The notes beneath the pieces were generated by a model, which did no database searches, was not told the DNA's origin, and worked only from the letters and a program-made list of their open reading frames with translations. Below are positions 1-28,081 of a DNA stretch of 64,000 bases, in pieces (position 1 is the first letter of the stretch; the number at the start of each line of letters is the position of its first letter). The DNA is from Mesostigma viride (lineage: Eukaryota; Streptophyta; Mesostigmatophyceae; Mesostigmatales; Mesostigmataceae): the NCBI GenBank assembly GCA_009746045.1, contig RPFO01000034.1, positions 3,453,681 to 3,517,680 on the forward strand, read 5' to 3'. The translations under genes and the position numbers were made by a program.

Positions 1-673
1 GGCGAACCTAACGGTTCTTCCGAAAATTGGCTCCGCCTGATGATTACGCAGCACCCTCCCTGGCAGAGGGGGGAGGGGGTACCTACCGTCAACTTAACAA
101 GAAATGGGGGAAGCTTTTTAAATTAAGTGGGACAGGTAATAATGACACTAATACAACTCTCGACCCAACCATGTGTATCGTACAAGATCAACCAGTAGAT
201 CGACTGGGGATCAGAATTCGACTGCTAGGCTAGAGAGTCTGAACAGCGGTTGCTGACAAAAGTGACAACCAGGGTAGGTGCCCAGACAAATATCATATCC
301 AGACAAAGGCATCAGTTGCCCATCACCCACCAAGTGGCGCTGGAGACTTGCTGATAACTTGATGATGACTACCCGACAATGTACAATTTCACACACATGC
401 AATGGCATGCCAGTCATGCCAGTATTCTCTACCGATGCTACGAAGCCAGCCATCCACCTCCATTGCTACTTCCCTTGCCACAACATGGGCACCCCGCCTG
501 TAAAATCACACAAAGAATCCAGCAAGATTTGTCTCACTCTTGTAACCCATTCGTATCACCCCCAGCTGGATGCCATCCGCTCCACACAAACCTACTATGA
601 CCATTAGGCCTAAGAAAAGACCAGCTTACTGAGACACGACAAGTGTAGTACCATCATAGGACAACGTTCTAGC
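1..673. other. Intergenic / 3' flank, no gene recognised
   Basis: I see no conserved protein, repeat array or RNA gene here. The stretch lies downstream of the stop codon of the minus-strand EEP gene (stop complement at 674-676) and probably contains its 3' UTR. The short open frames have no recognisable motif. Confidence 0.5.
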
Positions 674-3600
674 TCACGAGAGGCACTCCTGCTGGCCCCG
701 CGTCTCGTTGCGCGCGCCCGCGGCATCCCTCTGCGGCCGCGCCGGCACCGCGCGAGGCCTCACGGCACGCAGCGGCATCATCGGCGCAAACACCGACGTC
801 AGCGGCGCATGGTCGCTGAGGTCATACCCGGCAGGCCAGCGGCCGCGGCCCATCTCATCCGGTTCAAGTTTCGAGAACTTGATGCAGAAGTCGGTCGCCC
901 GGAAGCAACCATCCTCCCCCTCGGCGTCGCACGTGCCCTCCATGTCATCCTCTGCCACCGCACTCGACACCTCAGCCCCCTGCCCCACCTCCTCATCGCT
1001 CCCGTACCCGTCCTCCTCCTCCTGCACCTCCCCATTCCTGTAGTCGGCGTTGCACTCGGTCATGCACGTCCACGCGAGCGAGGTATCGTAGTAGCCATGG
1101 TCGCCAGGCTCAGGGATCGCCCAGGGATCAAACTCAGGGGGGTCCTGCGACGACCCCCTTCGTGACGCCCCACCACCGGACGCGCTCGAGTGCAAACCCT
1201 TGCTAGATCCGCTGGCCCCCTTGCTGGGCTGGGCTGATTCAGCCCCATAGGACATCCCGCCCTGCGCGGCGCTGCCGTTCCGTGCCAGCGTGGTGCTGCT
1301 GTCGCTACTGCTGCTGAACGCGACCGCGTCCCCGGCCCCGACGCCACACCCGGCCCCCACGACCCCGTGTACATTCCCACAATTTGCGCAGTTGCTGGCC
1401 GGGCTCGTGTACTCGCTTTCGCTCTCGCTCCCGCTCATGCGCTGCCGCCGCTGCTCCTCTTCCCGCTTCCTGGCCAGCCGCTGGTCCTTCTTGGACATGG
1501 CCCCCATCGCTAGCGCGCGGTACCGCTCGCCCGAGATGACCCCGTCCCCGTCCTCGTCATCCAGCAGCGTGCGCGCCCACGCGTCGGCGTCGGCGTCCTC
1601 CCCCTCTTCCTCGGCGGCCATCACGAGACGGAACTCGTCCTTGCGGATGAGGCCGTCGCCGTCGGCGTCCATTCGGGCGATCAGCTCGTCCGCCTCCTCG
1701 CGGGTGAGGCCAAAGGAGAGCTGCGACGTCAGGTTCAGCTGCAAGTATAAGGAGGCAGACCAGCAGGGGAACGAAACAAGCAGCAAGGTTAAGGCAGCAG
1801 GCTACAAGGGCAGACGCGAGGTGGCGGACGCGAGGTGGCGGACGCGAGGGGGCAGGCCAGAGGGGGCAAACCAGAGGGGAAGGAAACAAACCGCAGGAGC
1901 AATGTGCGCCCAGGGATTGACAAGGCCATGGATGACCAATGGAGTGGCCAGGCCAGGGAGCATGGAAAGGCCCAGGTGAATAGACCGAGGTGGATAGCAA
2001 AAGGTCGATAGACCAAGGCGGATAGACCCAGGTCATGCAGCCATACAAGCCACTTTGCAGACAGAGAACACCGTTCAGTGTTTGGGCACCACATAATTAT
2101 GTCATCTGCATGCACGACCTCAGGCCACGAGGGGGTTTTGCATGTTAGAACAACCACGGCGGCTGCCATCCCATGAGCCCACGACGTAGGCAGAGGCTGC
2201 TGCAACCCGAGCAATGCTAGAGAAGCGGATCCCAACACTCCGATTTTTATATCAAGAGGCACATGCATGCCCATCCACACTAGCATGTGCTCATGATTTA
2301 ACTCCTTTTCACTTGGCTCCGTGTCCACCTGCTAACCTCCACATACGTGCAGAAAAGCGCCACCCACCCTGTGAAGTCCATTGTAAAACTCCTCCCCAGT
2401 GATGTAGTCCCGCGTGGGCACCCCACCCTTTGCCGCCACGCCACCACCCGCGCTCGTTGCGTCGGCGGCCTTGTCGTCCAAGAAGAAATGGAACAGCTGG
2501 TTCACGCCGTGCAGCCCCGCGCGGTACAGCGTGGCTTTCACGACGGAGAAAACGGTTTCCTTCCAGTCCACAGAGAGGGGCTGCAGCTGGCAGCTCGGGT
2601 TTAGCAGGTAGATGAAGTCGACGCCCACTTCGTCACCGTGGTGGTTGCGGTGGCTGACCCACGTGGACTCCTCGTCGTCGGACAGCCCGTTGGCGACGTC
2701 GTACGAGGAGACAAAACCCTGCGGATGGTTGAGCCAGACGCGCAGAGAGAAGAAAGGAGGAAAGAATGAAGAAGATAAGATGTGATGAAGACCATGCATG
2801 CGAAGATGAAGCAGCGCACGAGGAGTCGAAACGCTGCGGACAATTATGCCAGGGATGCAGAGGGAAGAGGGTAGCATAGGATGGCCAAGTCCTGGGTACG
2901 TAACGAGATGAGCCAATCGCACAGAGAGAAAAGAGCAAATGAGGTGAAAGAGGTGAAAAAATGCAGGGGTCGACGGTGTGTAAACAGAAATGTAACTACA
3001 ACATTACCACACTGTCGACTGCCAAAGTCATCACTGCAAATAGTTAACTACCTGAACTTCACATGGAACACACTCGTAACTCATCGCTGTTGCAGCAGCA
3101 ACCAAATGCAGCCAGCGTTCTCGGCTTTGTTGGCATAAGCCCAATAGCCGTTCCACCCATATACCCTAAGTTTTACACTCCCAATATACCCTACTGCCTC
3201 GCGGGGCGCCTACAAACCATTCCAGGACAAAATCCTTGCCTTGTTTGGTAAGCCACCACCGTGTCCCAAAAAATACACACCAAGTGGTCGCTTGCATCTC
3301 CCAGCCCAGGTGGTTGTAACCAAACAAGAAAACTACTAGCACGCTACCAGCTACACGAGCACCACAGCATCCTTGAAAAGGGAAGAAAGGAAGAGCAAAG
3401 ACCAAAATAACAAAGAATAATAATAATGGGAAGATTTTAAAAATAATAATAATAATAAGGAAAAAAACAACGATGACAAAAGAATTACTAAACATGATAC
3501 AAGGAGCAGTAACACACAGGCAAGATCGTGGCAACAACGCCACCGCGGCATGACACCACGAGAGCGGGCGCCCTTACCTGCGAGCGCAGGAACTTGTAGA

Positions 3601-6600
3601 CCTGGCCCAGCTTGCCCCCGTTCCAGTCGCCGCAGAGCACGATGGGCATGGCGGCGAGGCCCGCGCCTTCCCTGTAGTGCTGGAGGAACTCGATGATCTT
3701 GAACACCTCGCGCAGCCGCACGAGTGTGTAGCTCTTGCTGTGGGGGAAAGTGAGGTGGGTGTTGACCACAATGAACTCCACGCAGCCCCGCGTGTGCTCC
3801 TTCTCCTTCTCCTTTTCCTTCTCCTTGCCCATCGCGTCCTTGCCAGCAGCGGACGACACCTGGCCCGATGGAGGCATGCCCGCAGCGCCCTCCTGGCCGT
3901 TTCTGCCCACCCCCTTGGCGACATCCGAAGCGCCCTTGTCGCCCCGCACAGCCCCCGACGCAGATGCGGCCTTTCCCCCCGCTTGGGGTCCCTGCGCTTG
4001 CTGGTTACTCTGGCGCATCGCGGCATCGTAGGCGCGGGTGAAGCGCGTGCTGGCCCGAAGCCGCAGCAACAGCGCCACACGGTCCCCGCTATCATTGAAG
4101 ATGATCTCTTGCTCGTCGAGCACGTCGAGCTGGTCACGGAGGACAGCCGTCAGCAGGCCGTCCCCCCGGCTACCCGTGCGACAGAGCATGTGGAGCGAGT
4201 AGCCGGCGCCGCCCAGCTTGGTCTCGTAGAGCTCGCGGAGCGCTGCGCTGTCGTGCCAGAACTCCTGAGGACCAGGGGTAGTATAGAGAGAACGGGGTGG
4301 GGGAAGAGGGGAAGAGGGGCCGAGAGTGGAGGAGGTTGAAAGCAGGGGGCCAGGGAGGGGGGGGGGGGGAGTTTGCGAGGAGGATGGTCATGGCAAGGAA
4401 GACAAAATTCATAAAAAAACTAAATGGAATCCCACATACCAGAGCGTTTTTGCGCACAATCAGCGTATGAAGGGGGGAGGTGGAGTGGCCGCAAGGTAAT
4501 CCCCGGCACAACCAAGGGAGCAAGCGAGTAGGGACTCCAAGACGATGCAATGCTTAAGGATACAGATACGAAAGACAATACAGATTTCACATAGATAGGC
4601 GGACCAGACGGCATCCATGGCTCGCTCGCAGGCTGGGAGTGATGCACTGGCGGCAAGTGGGGTATTCCAGTCAATGCACACACATGGAGGACGATGAAAA
4701 TGACATCGGGAAACATGTGTGTCCTGAAAGACTCCCCATGGGGATTGGAGAGGGCGAGGAAAAGTACCTCCCTTCTCCTTTCGCGAGCCCGGTCCACAAC
4801 AACAACCCCTTAATGACTTCGTGCACCTTCCCCCCCCCCACCTACCCATGAGGCTGCCGTCCCCAATCTCCCCCAACCCCCCCATTCCTCCCCTACCCCC
4901 CCCTCTCGCCACCCCCCTTTGCGCATCTCCCCCCCACACCTCCCCATACCTGCAGGCAGATGATGGATGACATCTTGGAGACCAGCATGTCCGCGATCTG
5001 CCGGTTGCGCTCCATGTACTTGTCCTGGAACTGGCTCTCACGAACGTCCTGGAGGGGTGGGTGGGTCGGTCAGTAGGCAGGTGGGTCGGTTGGCAGGCGG
5101 GTAGTTGGTTGGTCGGTCGGTGCGTCGGTTGGTCGGTCGGTTGGTCGGTCGGTTGGTCGGTCGGTGGGTCGGTGGGTCGGTCGGTCGGTCGGTGGGTCGG
5201 TTGGTCGGTAGGTCGGTGGGTCGGTGGGTCGGTGGGTCGGTCGGTCGGTCGGTCGGTCGGTCGGTCCGTGGGTCGGTCGGTCGGTCGGTCGGTCGGTCCG
5301 TGGGTCGGTCGGTCGGTCGGTGGGTCGGTTGGTCGGTCGGTCAGTTGGTCGGTCGGTGGGTCGGTGGGTCGGTCGGTCGGTCGGTGGGTCGGTTGGTTGG
5401 TCGGTCGGTGGGTCGGTGGGTCGGTCGGTCGATCTGTCGGTCTGTCGGTCGGTGGGTCGGTCGGTCGGTCGGTCAGTCGGTCGGTCGGTCGGTCGGTCGG
5501 TCGGTCGGTCGGTCGGTCGGTCGGTCGGTCGGTCGGTCGGTCGGTCGGTCGGTCGGTCGGTCGGTCGGTCGGTCGGTCGGTCGGTCGGTCGGTCGGTCGG
5601 TCGGTCGGTCGGTCGGTCGGTCGGTCGGTCGGTCGGTCGGTCGGTCGGTCGGTCGGTCGGTCAGTCGGGTGTGGGTGGGTTGGAGTGGGGCGGCCGGGCG
5701 GCCGGGCCGGTGGGTGGGGTGGGTTGGGGCAGGCGGGCGCGCGGGTGGGGTGGGTCTGGGTGGGTTGCGTGGGTGGGTGGTGCGTGGGTGGGTGGGTGGG
5801 TGGGTGGGTGGGTGGGTGGGTGGGTGGGTGGGTGGGTGGGTGGGTGGGTGGGTGGGTGGGTGGGTGGGTGGGTGGGTGGTGGTGGGTGGGTGGGTGGGTG
5901 GGTGGGTGGGTGGGTGGGTGGGTGGGTGGGTGGGAGGGGGGGAAGGGGGGGCAGGCAGGCGGGCGGGCGGGCGGGCGGGCGGGCGGCGGGCGGGCGGGCG
6001 GGCGGGCGGGCGGGCGGGTGGGCCGCGGGCGGGCGGGCGGGCGGGCGGGTGGGCCGTGGTTGGTTGGTTGGTTGGTTGGTTGGTTGATTGGTTGGTTGGT
6101 TGGTTGGTTGGTTGGTTGGTTGGTTGGTTGGTTGGTTGGTTGGTTGGTTGGTTGGTTGGTTGGTTGGTTGGTTGGTTGGTTGGTTGGTTGGTTGGTTGGT
6201 TGGTTGGTTGGTTGGTTGGTTGGTTGGTTGGTTGGTTGGTTGGTTGGTTGGTTGGTTGGTTGGTTGGTTGGTTGGTTGGTTGGTTGGTTGGTTGGTTGGT
6301 TGGTTGGTTGGTTGGGTGATGCATGACGTCCAGGTAGAAGGTGCATGTCCGGGGCAGGGGGCCGCAGCAGCAGCCAATAAACGCACATATGAATCAGCAC
6401 ATGCAGCCGAAACAGCACATGCAATGTGACACCGCTCACAAATGCATGCGCAAGCAAGGCATGGCCGTCGCCAACAAGCAATGCCCAAGCGTGCCAGGGC
6501 ATGGGAGGAAAGAAAAAGAGGGAGACTAGCTGGTGGAGCAGGTGATAAACTGCTGACCGACGGAGTGAGCTCATGAAAATTTTTCATGTGTTACCACTGC

Positions 6601-8145
6601 CTGACAACAATTCCACACAAACACCCAACGTCTGCATTGGGAGACCTGTATCACCCCATTTCATATCCCCCCCCCCCCCCTCCCAGCCCTAAACAACACA
6701 CACATCCAGTGAATTTCCACTATCGCCTTGTACCTGTACACAGGACGGCCGCAGATCCGTTTTTTCGAGAATCTGAGGTGTTGCCTGTCAGGGTAATAGT
6801 AGACAGTGGTGCAGCAGTCACTTTTATAAGTGATGTGCTGGTTCAGCGTTTGGGGTTAGTCCCAACCCCTCACACGCAACCTATCATGGTGCGCTACTCC
6901 AACCGCCGTAGTCGGCCCTCTCCCAGGCGGGTAGACCTACCACTGTCAGTGCAGGGTCGGGCGCTGCAGGTCCGTGCAATGGCAGCACCCTTATAAGCTG
7001 CAGATAGCATTCTAGGTATCGATTCGCACGGGGGCATGACGTTCAGATCCAATACAGGACAGGTTTGCCGATGGCTTCTGAAGTCCCCGGTTGCTGGCGC
7101 ACTGCGCCATCGCACCATGCTCTTTTGACATCCTCCCCTGGCCCTCATTCCTAGGAAACTAACTACAAATTACATAAGATAGTAATTTTAAGGAGCTAAA
7201 ATCGATACATCGCACAAACATATACACGGCTAATCACTGTCTACACGGAAATGGCATGAAGCTAACAATATCCCTGTATCCACGATTATATCCACGAATT
7301 CATCACAACAGCACCACTGAAAGTATATTAATAACAGGAAGGCCTGCAAGGTAAAAAAAGCTGTGTAACGACAATCATGGTCTGTGGCGTGCTTTGGCAA
7401 GCAAGCATGACGTGGTGAGGATACGGAAATGTACTTGCATCTGCAAAGCGGTTAACCCACCGCAGGGCTACACTGGTACTACACTGACACCAGTATCTGG
7501 AAGGGACAAAACCTAACCAGCAGTTATTAGGCATCAGATGAAGGGGGATCTCCTCCTTAGGAAAACCGTGACACTTCCAGGAACGGATTTTTTCAATCTG
7601 CTAGCATTCAGCACTAGGCTGACAGAGGATATGGGCTACAGTAAAGATGAACTCGCTCAAACAAATACTGTAAACTCGCTGAAAAGTCACTCCTACTGAG
7701 ACAGAATCCGCAGGCACCGTGGGCTCATGGCCAATCTAGTACGCACCTCCGAACCCATGCGTTTATAAATCGGCGCGAGGACGTTAAACGTGGTACAGGA
7801 TACGTCAGGCAAGCGTAAGCACTCCCCAAGGTCGCGCATCGGTTCAGCGGAGGTGGCGTCTTGTGCTTCATTTACCCCGTTCTTTGCGGCCTTGCCGTTC
7901 ACATGCCAAGAATTTTCCCCACGCGTGGTCTTGCCATTGTAACCGCCCCCGACCGAAGATAAAAGCGGATCGGCTAATGCCAGGCAATGCCGATGCTTAC
8001 CCTTAGCCAGGCTTAGCGGTATAGCACCGATATGCCGCAGGGCGCGGGCGGATGTCCGGCGAGGCATGATGACCAAACCTGAAGGCCTTAGCTGGTCAAC
8101 GCGAATTAAGCCAGCGTATGATTGGATAACATACGTGCTCTCCAT
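674..8145 (-). CDS. EF-hand CCR4-like endonuclease/exonuclease/phosphatase family protein (5 exons)
   Basis: Exons in transcript order are 8145-7747, 5048-4950, 4264-3578, 2718-2368 and 1738-674. All junctions are GT-AG and phase 0, giving 866 codons. EEP-fold signatures appear in order: [13 protein letters not shown] (near residue 120), the catalytic Glu in LQEFW split across exons 2 and 3, [20 protein letters not shown], and a terminal SDHAPL near residue 820. Between VDFI and SDH lie two EF-hands. The first loop, [12 protein letters not shown], is canonical. The second, [12 protein letters not shown], has its acidic residue at position 11 instead of 12. A low-complexity insert of about 70 residues ([11 protein letters not shown]-rich) sits in exon 3. 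The layout matches plant calcium-binding EEP proteins of the Arabidopsis At5g54130 type (from memory). Activity is inferred to be an Mg-dependent nuclease or phosphatase possibly tuned by Ca; the substrate is unknown. The start is the first in-frame ATG; the N-terminus before residue 110 is not conserved in any way I recognise. Confidence 0.85.
1803..1870. repeat. Short GC-rich tandem repeat in intron 4 of the EEP gene
   Basis: About three imperfect copies of a 16-17-base unit (GACGCGAGGTGGCG) lie just inside the intron, upstream on the minus strand of the last exon's acceptor. I see nothing else in this intron (1739-2367). Confidence 0.5.
5051..6315. repeat. 1.27-kb composite GGNN tetranucleotide array in EEP intron 1
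   Basis: The block is almost wholly tetranucleotide repeats sharing GG plus a changing dinucleotide. It runs mainly as TCGG with TGGG/TTGG variants (about 5051-5665), a short mixed GC-rich stretch, TGGG (about 5785-5935), GCGG (about 5950-6050) and TTGG (6057-6315, about 65 copies). It begins directly upstream of the acceptor of exon 2 (exon starts at 5048 on the minus strand). Because the unit is not a multiple of three and lacks stops, frames are open on both strands; these translate as SVGR, PTDR or PTNQ repeats and are not genes. The TGGG run is a strong G-quadruplex candidate on the plus strand, which is the template strand for the EEP gene. Confidence 0.95.
6726..7128 (+). pseudogene. 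Retropepsin-like (Ty3-type) protease fragment in EEP intron 1
   Basis: A plus-strand frame reads [20 protein letters not shown] and then, past a TAA at 6994-6996, continues in the same frame as [12 protein letters not shown]. The DSGA active-site motif followed by ILGID is the usual protease order in LTR retroelements. No LTR, RT or gag could be found beside it. It is an isolated fossil antisense to the host gene and within its first intron (5049-7746). The remaining intron sequence (7130-7690) shows nothing recognisable. Confidence 0.7.
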
Positions 8146-9541
8146 TGATGAACGTGTAACCCACTTCCAGTTTGGCTCCTTGTACTAAGCATAAATCAAG
8201 GCATCATTTCACTTATCGCCAGAATACTAATGGAAGCCGCACTTCGTAAACGAGCAGGTAACTTAAAAGAGGGCGATCCACATCCGGCATGCTGTTCTCA
8301 TGCAAGTAAACCCACAAGTAGCGGCACCGGCACCATTTCTCAACTCACACGTCACATGGACCCGCGAGGGCATCACCGGCCCACGGCCGGATTGTGCACC
8401 GATACCGACATCTGCGTGCACTAATGACAACCAGCAATGTGCACTAATGAAAAGCAGCAATCGAACAACAATTGGGGTCACGGTGCCGGTGGCGAGCTCG
8501 AGCTTTCTGGATGTTTATAATAACTCTTATCTCCGCGTGCGGTCGGGCGTGGCCTGCGTCTCCGGCATGGGGTAGTTTCGTGTCGCCCTGTCCACGCAGG
8601 CACTTTGGTCCATGCTCGCGCACCGTCAGCGCGCGTGACCAGCTTGACGTAAGGCCCAGAGCTACGCGTGCGCGCAGGGTATCCCGATTTACCCATCCGC
8701 GTTGGCGCTGACATGTGCAACGCCCTGCCCAGCCAGTACGATCCGGAAACCAGCTCCAGGTAAGCAGCAAGACGTGCCGACTGTTGGGAATAAACGACCG
8801 TAGGCCGGCGTGGCCGCGTGGGAATATACTAACACGGCAGCTTCCACGTGTTGGTAGCATGGGCAGTTGGCGAAGGCCAACTCCGTCACAGGCTGTCACT
8901 TGTCAGGATCAAAGTTGGGCGCGGCGCCATTAAGACAAAAAGAAAATCGGAGACTTCGCGGCGCGGCACGGCGCGCCGCGCCGTTCGGTCCGCACGTTTC
9001 ATCTACCGTACAGTCGGCAGCAAAGCCCAATTAATACAGTACAGTTGTTGTTGTTGTTGTTGTTGTTGTGTCCCACGCCGCCCATATATCCCTACATCCC
9101 TGTACATCCGTGTAGAGAAGGCCATTCAGGTATCTCAGACAGGTCCTCAAGAGGCACCTTCATGTGGACGTTGTCGGTCCTGCAGGGTGAAGGCTACAGC
9201 CTCGAAAGCGCGCCAGTGGGCAAGTCGCGCCCTCAAGGCTCAAGCAGTCTGGCTATGTACAGTAGGCCTGGATTCGGGCTATGGCGCGAGGTTTCTTTTG
9301 CCGGCAGTGACGACAATAAGGCCTACGTGGGCAAAGAGGAGATTACGCAGAGAGTTTAGCTGCAAGCTGCCCATTTTTCACAGTTTTGCAAGGAGTCATG
9401 GGTGCAGGATGGACGTAAATCTTCTATGGCTGTTGGGTTTCAATCGCTCGGGCGTCGGCGCTTAGTTTGTGAGCGCTGTCGTGCACCCGGTGCCCACGAC
9501 GGCATGCAACGTTCTGCTGATTAGTGCATGCGTACGTCATC
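8146..9541. promoter_or_regulatory. Divergent upstream region between the EEP and PWWP genes
   Basis: The start codons of the two head-to-head host genes lie 1.4 kb apart, so both promoters must fall here unless upstream noncoding exons exist. Visible elements are a GC-rich inverted repeat at 8959-8983 (9-bp arms CGGCGCGGC, 7-nt loop) and a (TTG)9 microsatellite at about 9044-9069. I see no convincing TATA box and no coding frame with known motifs. Confidence 0.45.
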
Positions 9542-25466
<15,925 letters not shown>

Positions 25467-25544
25467 ACCCGGGCAGTTTGTGTTCTTCCCATGTGCACAT
25501 GATGAGGTCCATCTGGAAGTTGCCAACAGCGCAGTAGGCGTAGT

Positions 25545-25549
25545 TGTAA
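25545..25549 (+). promoter_or_regulatory. Candidate TGTAA polyadenylation signal
   Basis: TGTAA lies about 80 bases after the PWWP stop codon. TGTAA is the usual poly(A) signal in chlorophycean green algae. The five-base motif is common by chance, so this is only suggestive. Confidence 0.3.
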
Positions 25550-25959
25550 GCACTCAGTAGGTTGTGTCACTGCTAAGCATCCTGCATGGCGATAGGAAAA
25601 TATAGTACATAACCGCTGCTTTTTACATGTGGCCCCGTTTGGGAGTCACGAAGCATACGTCCCTCATTGTCAAGTTTGGAGGATACTCGCTAGTCAAAGT
25701 AATTTTTCTGACCTATCTACCTAGTATATAATGCCTGGCAGGCTTGCTGGGTGTGGGCATTGTAGCATATGGTACAAGCTCACCCCACCGAAGGAGGGAG
25801 AGGTGCAGCCAGTCTTCATTAGATATGCTGTCCCGTCCTCCAGGCTCCAGCCATCCATACTATCATCCATTCCATTGAGGATTGCCTTAGGATTGATGCT
25901 CCGTACAGATTTCACGTGACATATTCCAATTATGACATGCTAATGCTAATGCTAATAGA

Positions 25960-25978
25960 CACGTGACTGCGTCACGTG
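25960..25978. repeat. Inverted repeat with two CACGTG boxes
   Basis: CACGTGAC and GTCACGTG form 8-bp arms around TGC. Each arm carries a palindromic CACGTG (G-box-like) hexamer. It lies about 490 bases past the PWWP stop, next to the first LINE fragment; whether it regulates anything is unknown. The surrounding 25467-26033 stretch has no gene. Confidence 0.5.
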
Positions 25979-26033
25979 AGCATAAGTCCTCAGTGGGAGG
26001 GGAACATGGGATGGAATGGATGAGGTAAGCTCT

Positions 26034-26636
26034 CTAGGTCCTAGTTACAGGGTTGTGGGCACCACGGCCCAAATCGCTATGAATGCCATACGCGGTCACA
26101 CGCGGAGCCCCCACAGACTTGGGGGTGTTCTCCTTCATCACTACTTGCCATCTATCCTTGCGTACCATCTGCCTCCATATGACAGACAAACCAGGAGGCT
26201 GCCCGGGTGTGAGCCCGTCACGTCTAGGGTAGCACATGTCCATGCCGAGTCTATCACGAAAAGTCCATGGGTGGCGACCCTGCCGCGCGCGGCCTGGGGC
26301 ACGCCAGGTGAGGACATAACGCCCAGGCTGGGCGGGCTTGGTGCCAGCTAGTCTATCTGACGTGTCTACCTGATCTGGGCGGGCCAGGTGCCCGGCTAGG
26401 CCCAGGCGCCTGTGCCTAATAATGTGGGAAACATAGGGCAAATCAGCGTACAAATCCTCATTACTAATGTGCAAACCGAAGGGGATGTTAAGGGCCTTTC
26501 GCAGCATCTAGCTTGGTGACGTTGCCGTCGAGTCGTTGCTCCAGCTCCCGGCGTCAGCCGTCAGTGTCCAGGTCTCGGCGCCGTAGGTCAGGATCGTCAG
26601 AATGACGACCTTGAAGAGGTCTCGCATTTGCAATTG
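26034..26636 (-). pseudogene. LINE reverse transcriptase C-terminal fragment
   Basis: On the minus strand, FKVVILTILTYGAETWTL begins near 26630. This is the conserved post-palm ILTYGAETW motif of many LINE RTs. It is followed by SNEDLYADLPYVSHIIRHRR and LAGHLARPDQVDTS, the usual R..W.GH..R region. At least one stop or frameshift near 26510 breaks it. It resembles the LINE-C fragments at 31179-31990 and 59870-60290. Confidence 0.75.
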
Positions 26637-26642
26637 TGACAT

Positions 26643-26862
26643 TAAAATTAAATTAAATTAAATTATAATGTTCATGACTCCGTTGGGAGATCATGTAGCA
26701 CATATTCCCGTGGATGGATGGAGGGGGGACAAAGCCGCGAAACCGAACTAATCTAACTCTTAAGCTAATCTAATCTAATCTAATCTAGAAAACCCTACCT
26801 ATTCTACTCAGCAAAGCGCCCCTTCCGCTTGGGGGGAGGGGACAACGCTTCCGCCATTCCTT
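26643..26862 (-). mobile_element. LINE-B 3' end with (TTTAA)n tail
   Basis: Read on the minus strand, the element gives the last codons region (CCCCAAGCGGAAGGGGCG), a TAGATTAGATT-rich 3' UTR, the conserved terminus TATGTGCTACATGATCTCCC followed by AACGGAGTCATG, and a tail of TTTAA repeats at 26643-26664. The same terminus recurs at 39290-39420 (minus) and 59720-59850 (plus). Confidence 0.7.
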
Positions 26863-27300
26863 TCAGGAGATACGATAGGGGAACTGCCTAGAAATAGCAG
26901 TGTACTTCCGGTAATCAATGCCACTTGATTGCCGTATTCTGTGGAGGGTAAGAGCATGCCAGAAAGTCATAAGGTGTTTCATGATGATTCAGATGCACTG
27001 AGAGCTAAGACATCAAACAGAACCAAAGCGTAGCATATTGAGGTAAGTCAATATTCACTGCGTAACACCCGTTACGGGATAGCGGTGGTCCATGATGCAT
27101 CTCCCCGGGGCAGGATGTGGCTAACAGCACAGCTGAACGGACTCGGAACATGTGGATTCCCGGTGGGGGGGCCTTCCAATTGTCATACTTGACACCTCTC
27201 AGTTCCTGTAACAAAAAGATTTCCCTTCTTCATGTTCCAGATGAGTCACCGTGCTCCTGCCTTTGTGTTTTTTTGGCGTTTGTAAAGAGATATGGGAGGG

Positions 27301-27486
27301 TCGCTCATCTAGTCGCTCTACACGTAAGCCAGCCATCATTTCAAATGCACAAGGATACACATTTCCATCACCATTCATCTTCATCATCCTGAACGACTCG
27401 AACACGCGGACAAGATAACGGCAGGCTCGAGCTACCATGGTCCGGCCGGATTCTCCCGATTTCTGGCCTGCGCTGGTTGTCTCCTT
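27301..27486 (+). mobile_element. SINE-like 186-bp insertion with 14-bp TSD
   Basis: The insert is flanked by exact direct repeats GAGATATGGGAGGG at 27287-27300 and 27487-27500. It ends ...GGCCTGCGCTGGTTGTCTCC TTG. A second near full-length copy lies inverted at 30291-30468, and a 46-bp terminal copy with its own 9-bp TSD sits at 40161-40206. No coding capacity. The next stretch (27501-28040) holds a (CAAGAA)n run near 27650-27680 and no gene. Confidence 0.75.
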
Positions 27487-28081
27487 GAGATATGGGAGGG
27501 TAAACAAAAGCAAAGGCTGATATTGCCGTGTGGGGGGCCCGATCCTTGGTTAGTCTCTCAAGTGCCCACAGAAAAACACGAGAGTAGCACACACAGCGCG
27601 CAGCCCAGCCTAGCTCCCTCAGTAAGAGTAAAGACAAGAACAGCAAAAGAAACAAGAACAAGAACAAGAACAAGAACAAAACACAGACACGTAGTGCAAT
27701 GTGAGCGGAATGATGGAGGAAGGTGAGAGGGGGACATCGTGTTAAATGTGTAGGCATTAAGGCAGCCGAAGCGTCCCATCCGGATCCCCGGGTACATTCG
27801 TGGCTTTCAAAAAAGCCACAACCTGCGTGGAAGAGGAAAATGCAGGAACGATGAGTATGATCCTGAAAACGAGGTTGAGGAAACGCGGAGAGGAAGTGCC
27901 GGCCGCTGAAACGATTCCGATGGAACTGTGGGTTTCGCCGACATGAGCCGGCGGTGCAGCTCGGACTATCTCTATGGTGTCGTGTGTAACCGGGAGTGCC
28001 GGTTCACGTGCCCACTCGCCGGACTAGCCCGACGACATGTGTGCTTGGTAGGGTTGGGTCCACGCTGGATTTTTGGCAGCG

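Noticed and set aside
674-1786. Treating the EF-hand region as an independent calmodulin-like gene
   Set aside because: The minus-strand acceptor at 1739-1740 and the donor at 2366-2367 join it in frame to the EEP exons, and the terminal SDHAPL motif that completes the EEP fold lies in this exon.
4460-6587. Very long open frames of [16 protein letters not shown] and WLVG repeats on both strands
   Set aside because: They are translations of a stop-free tetranucleotide array in an intron; frames are open on both strands at once and no flanking domain continues the frame.
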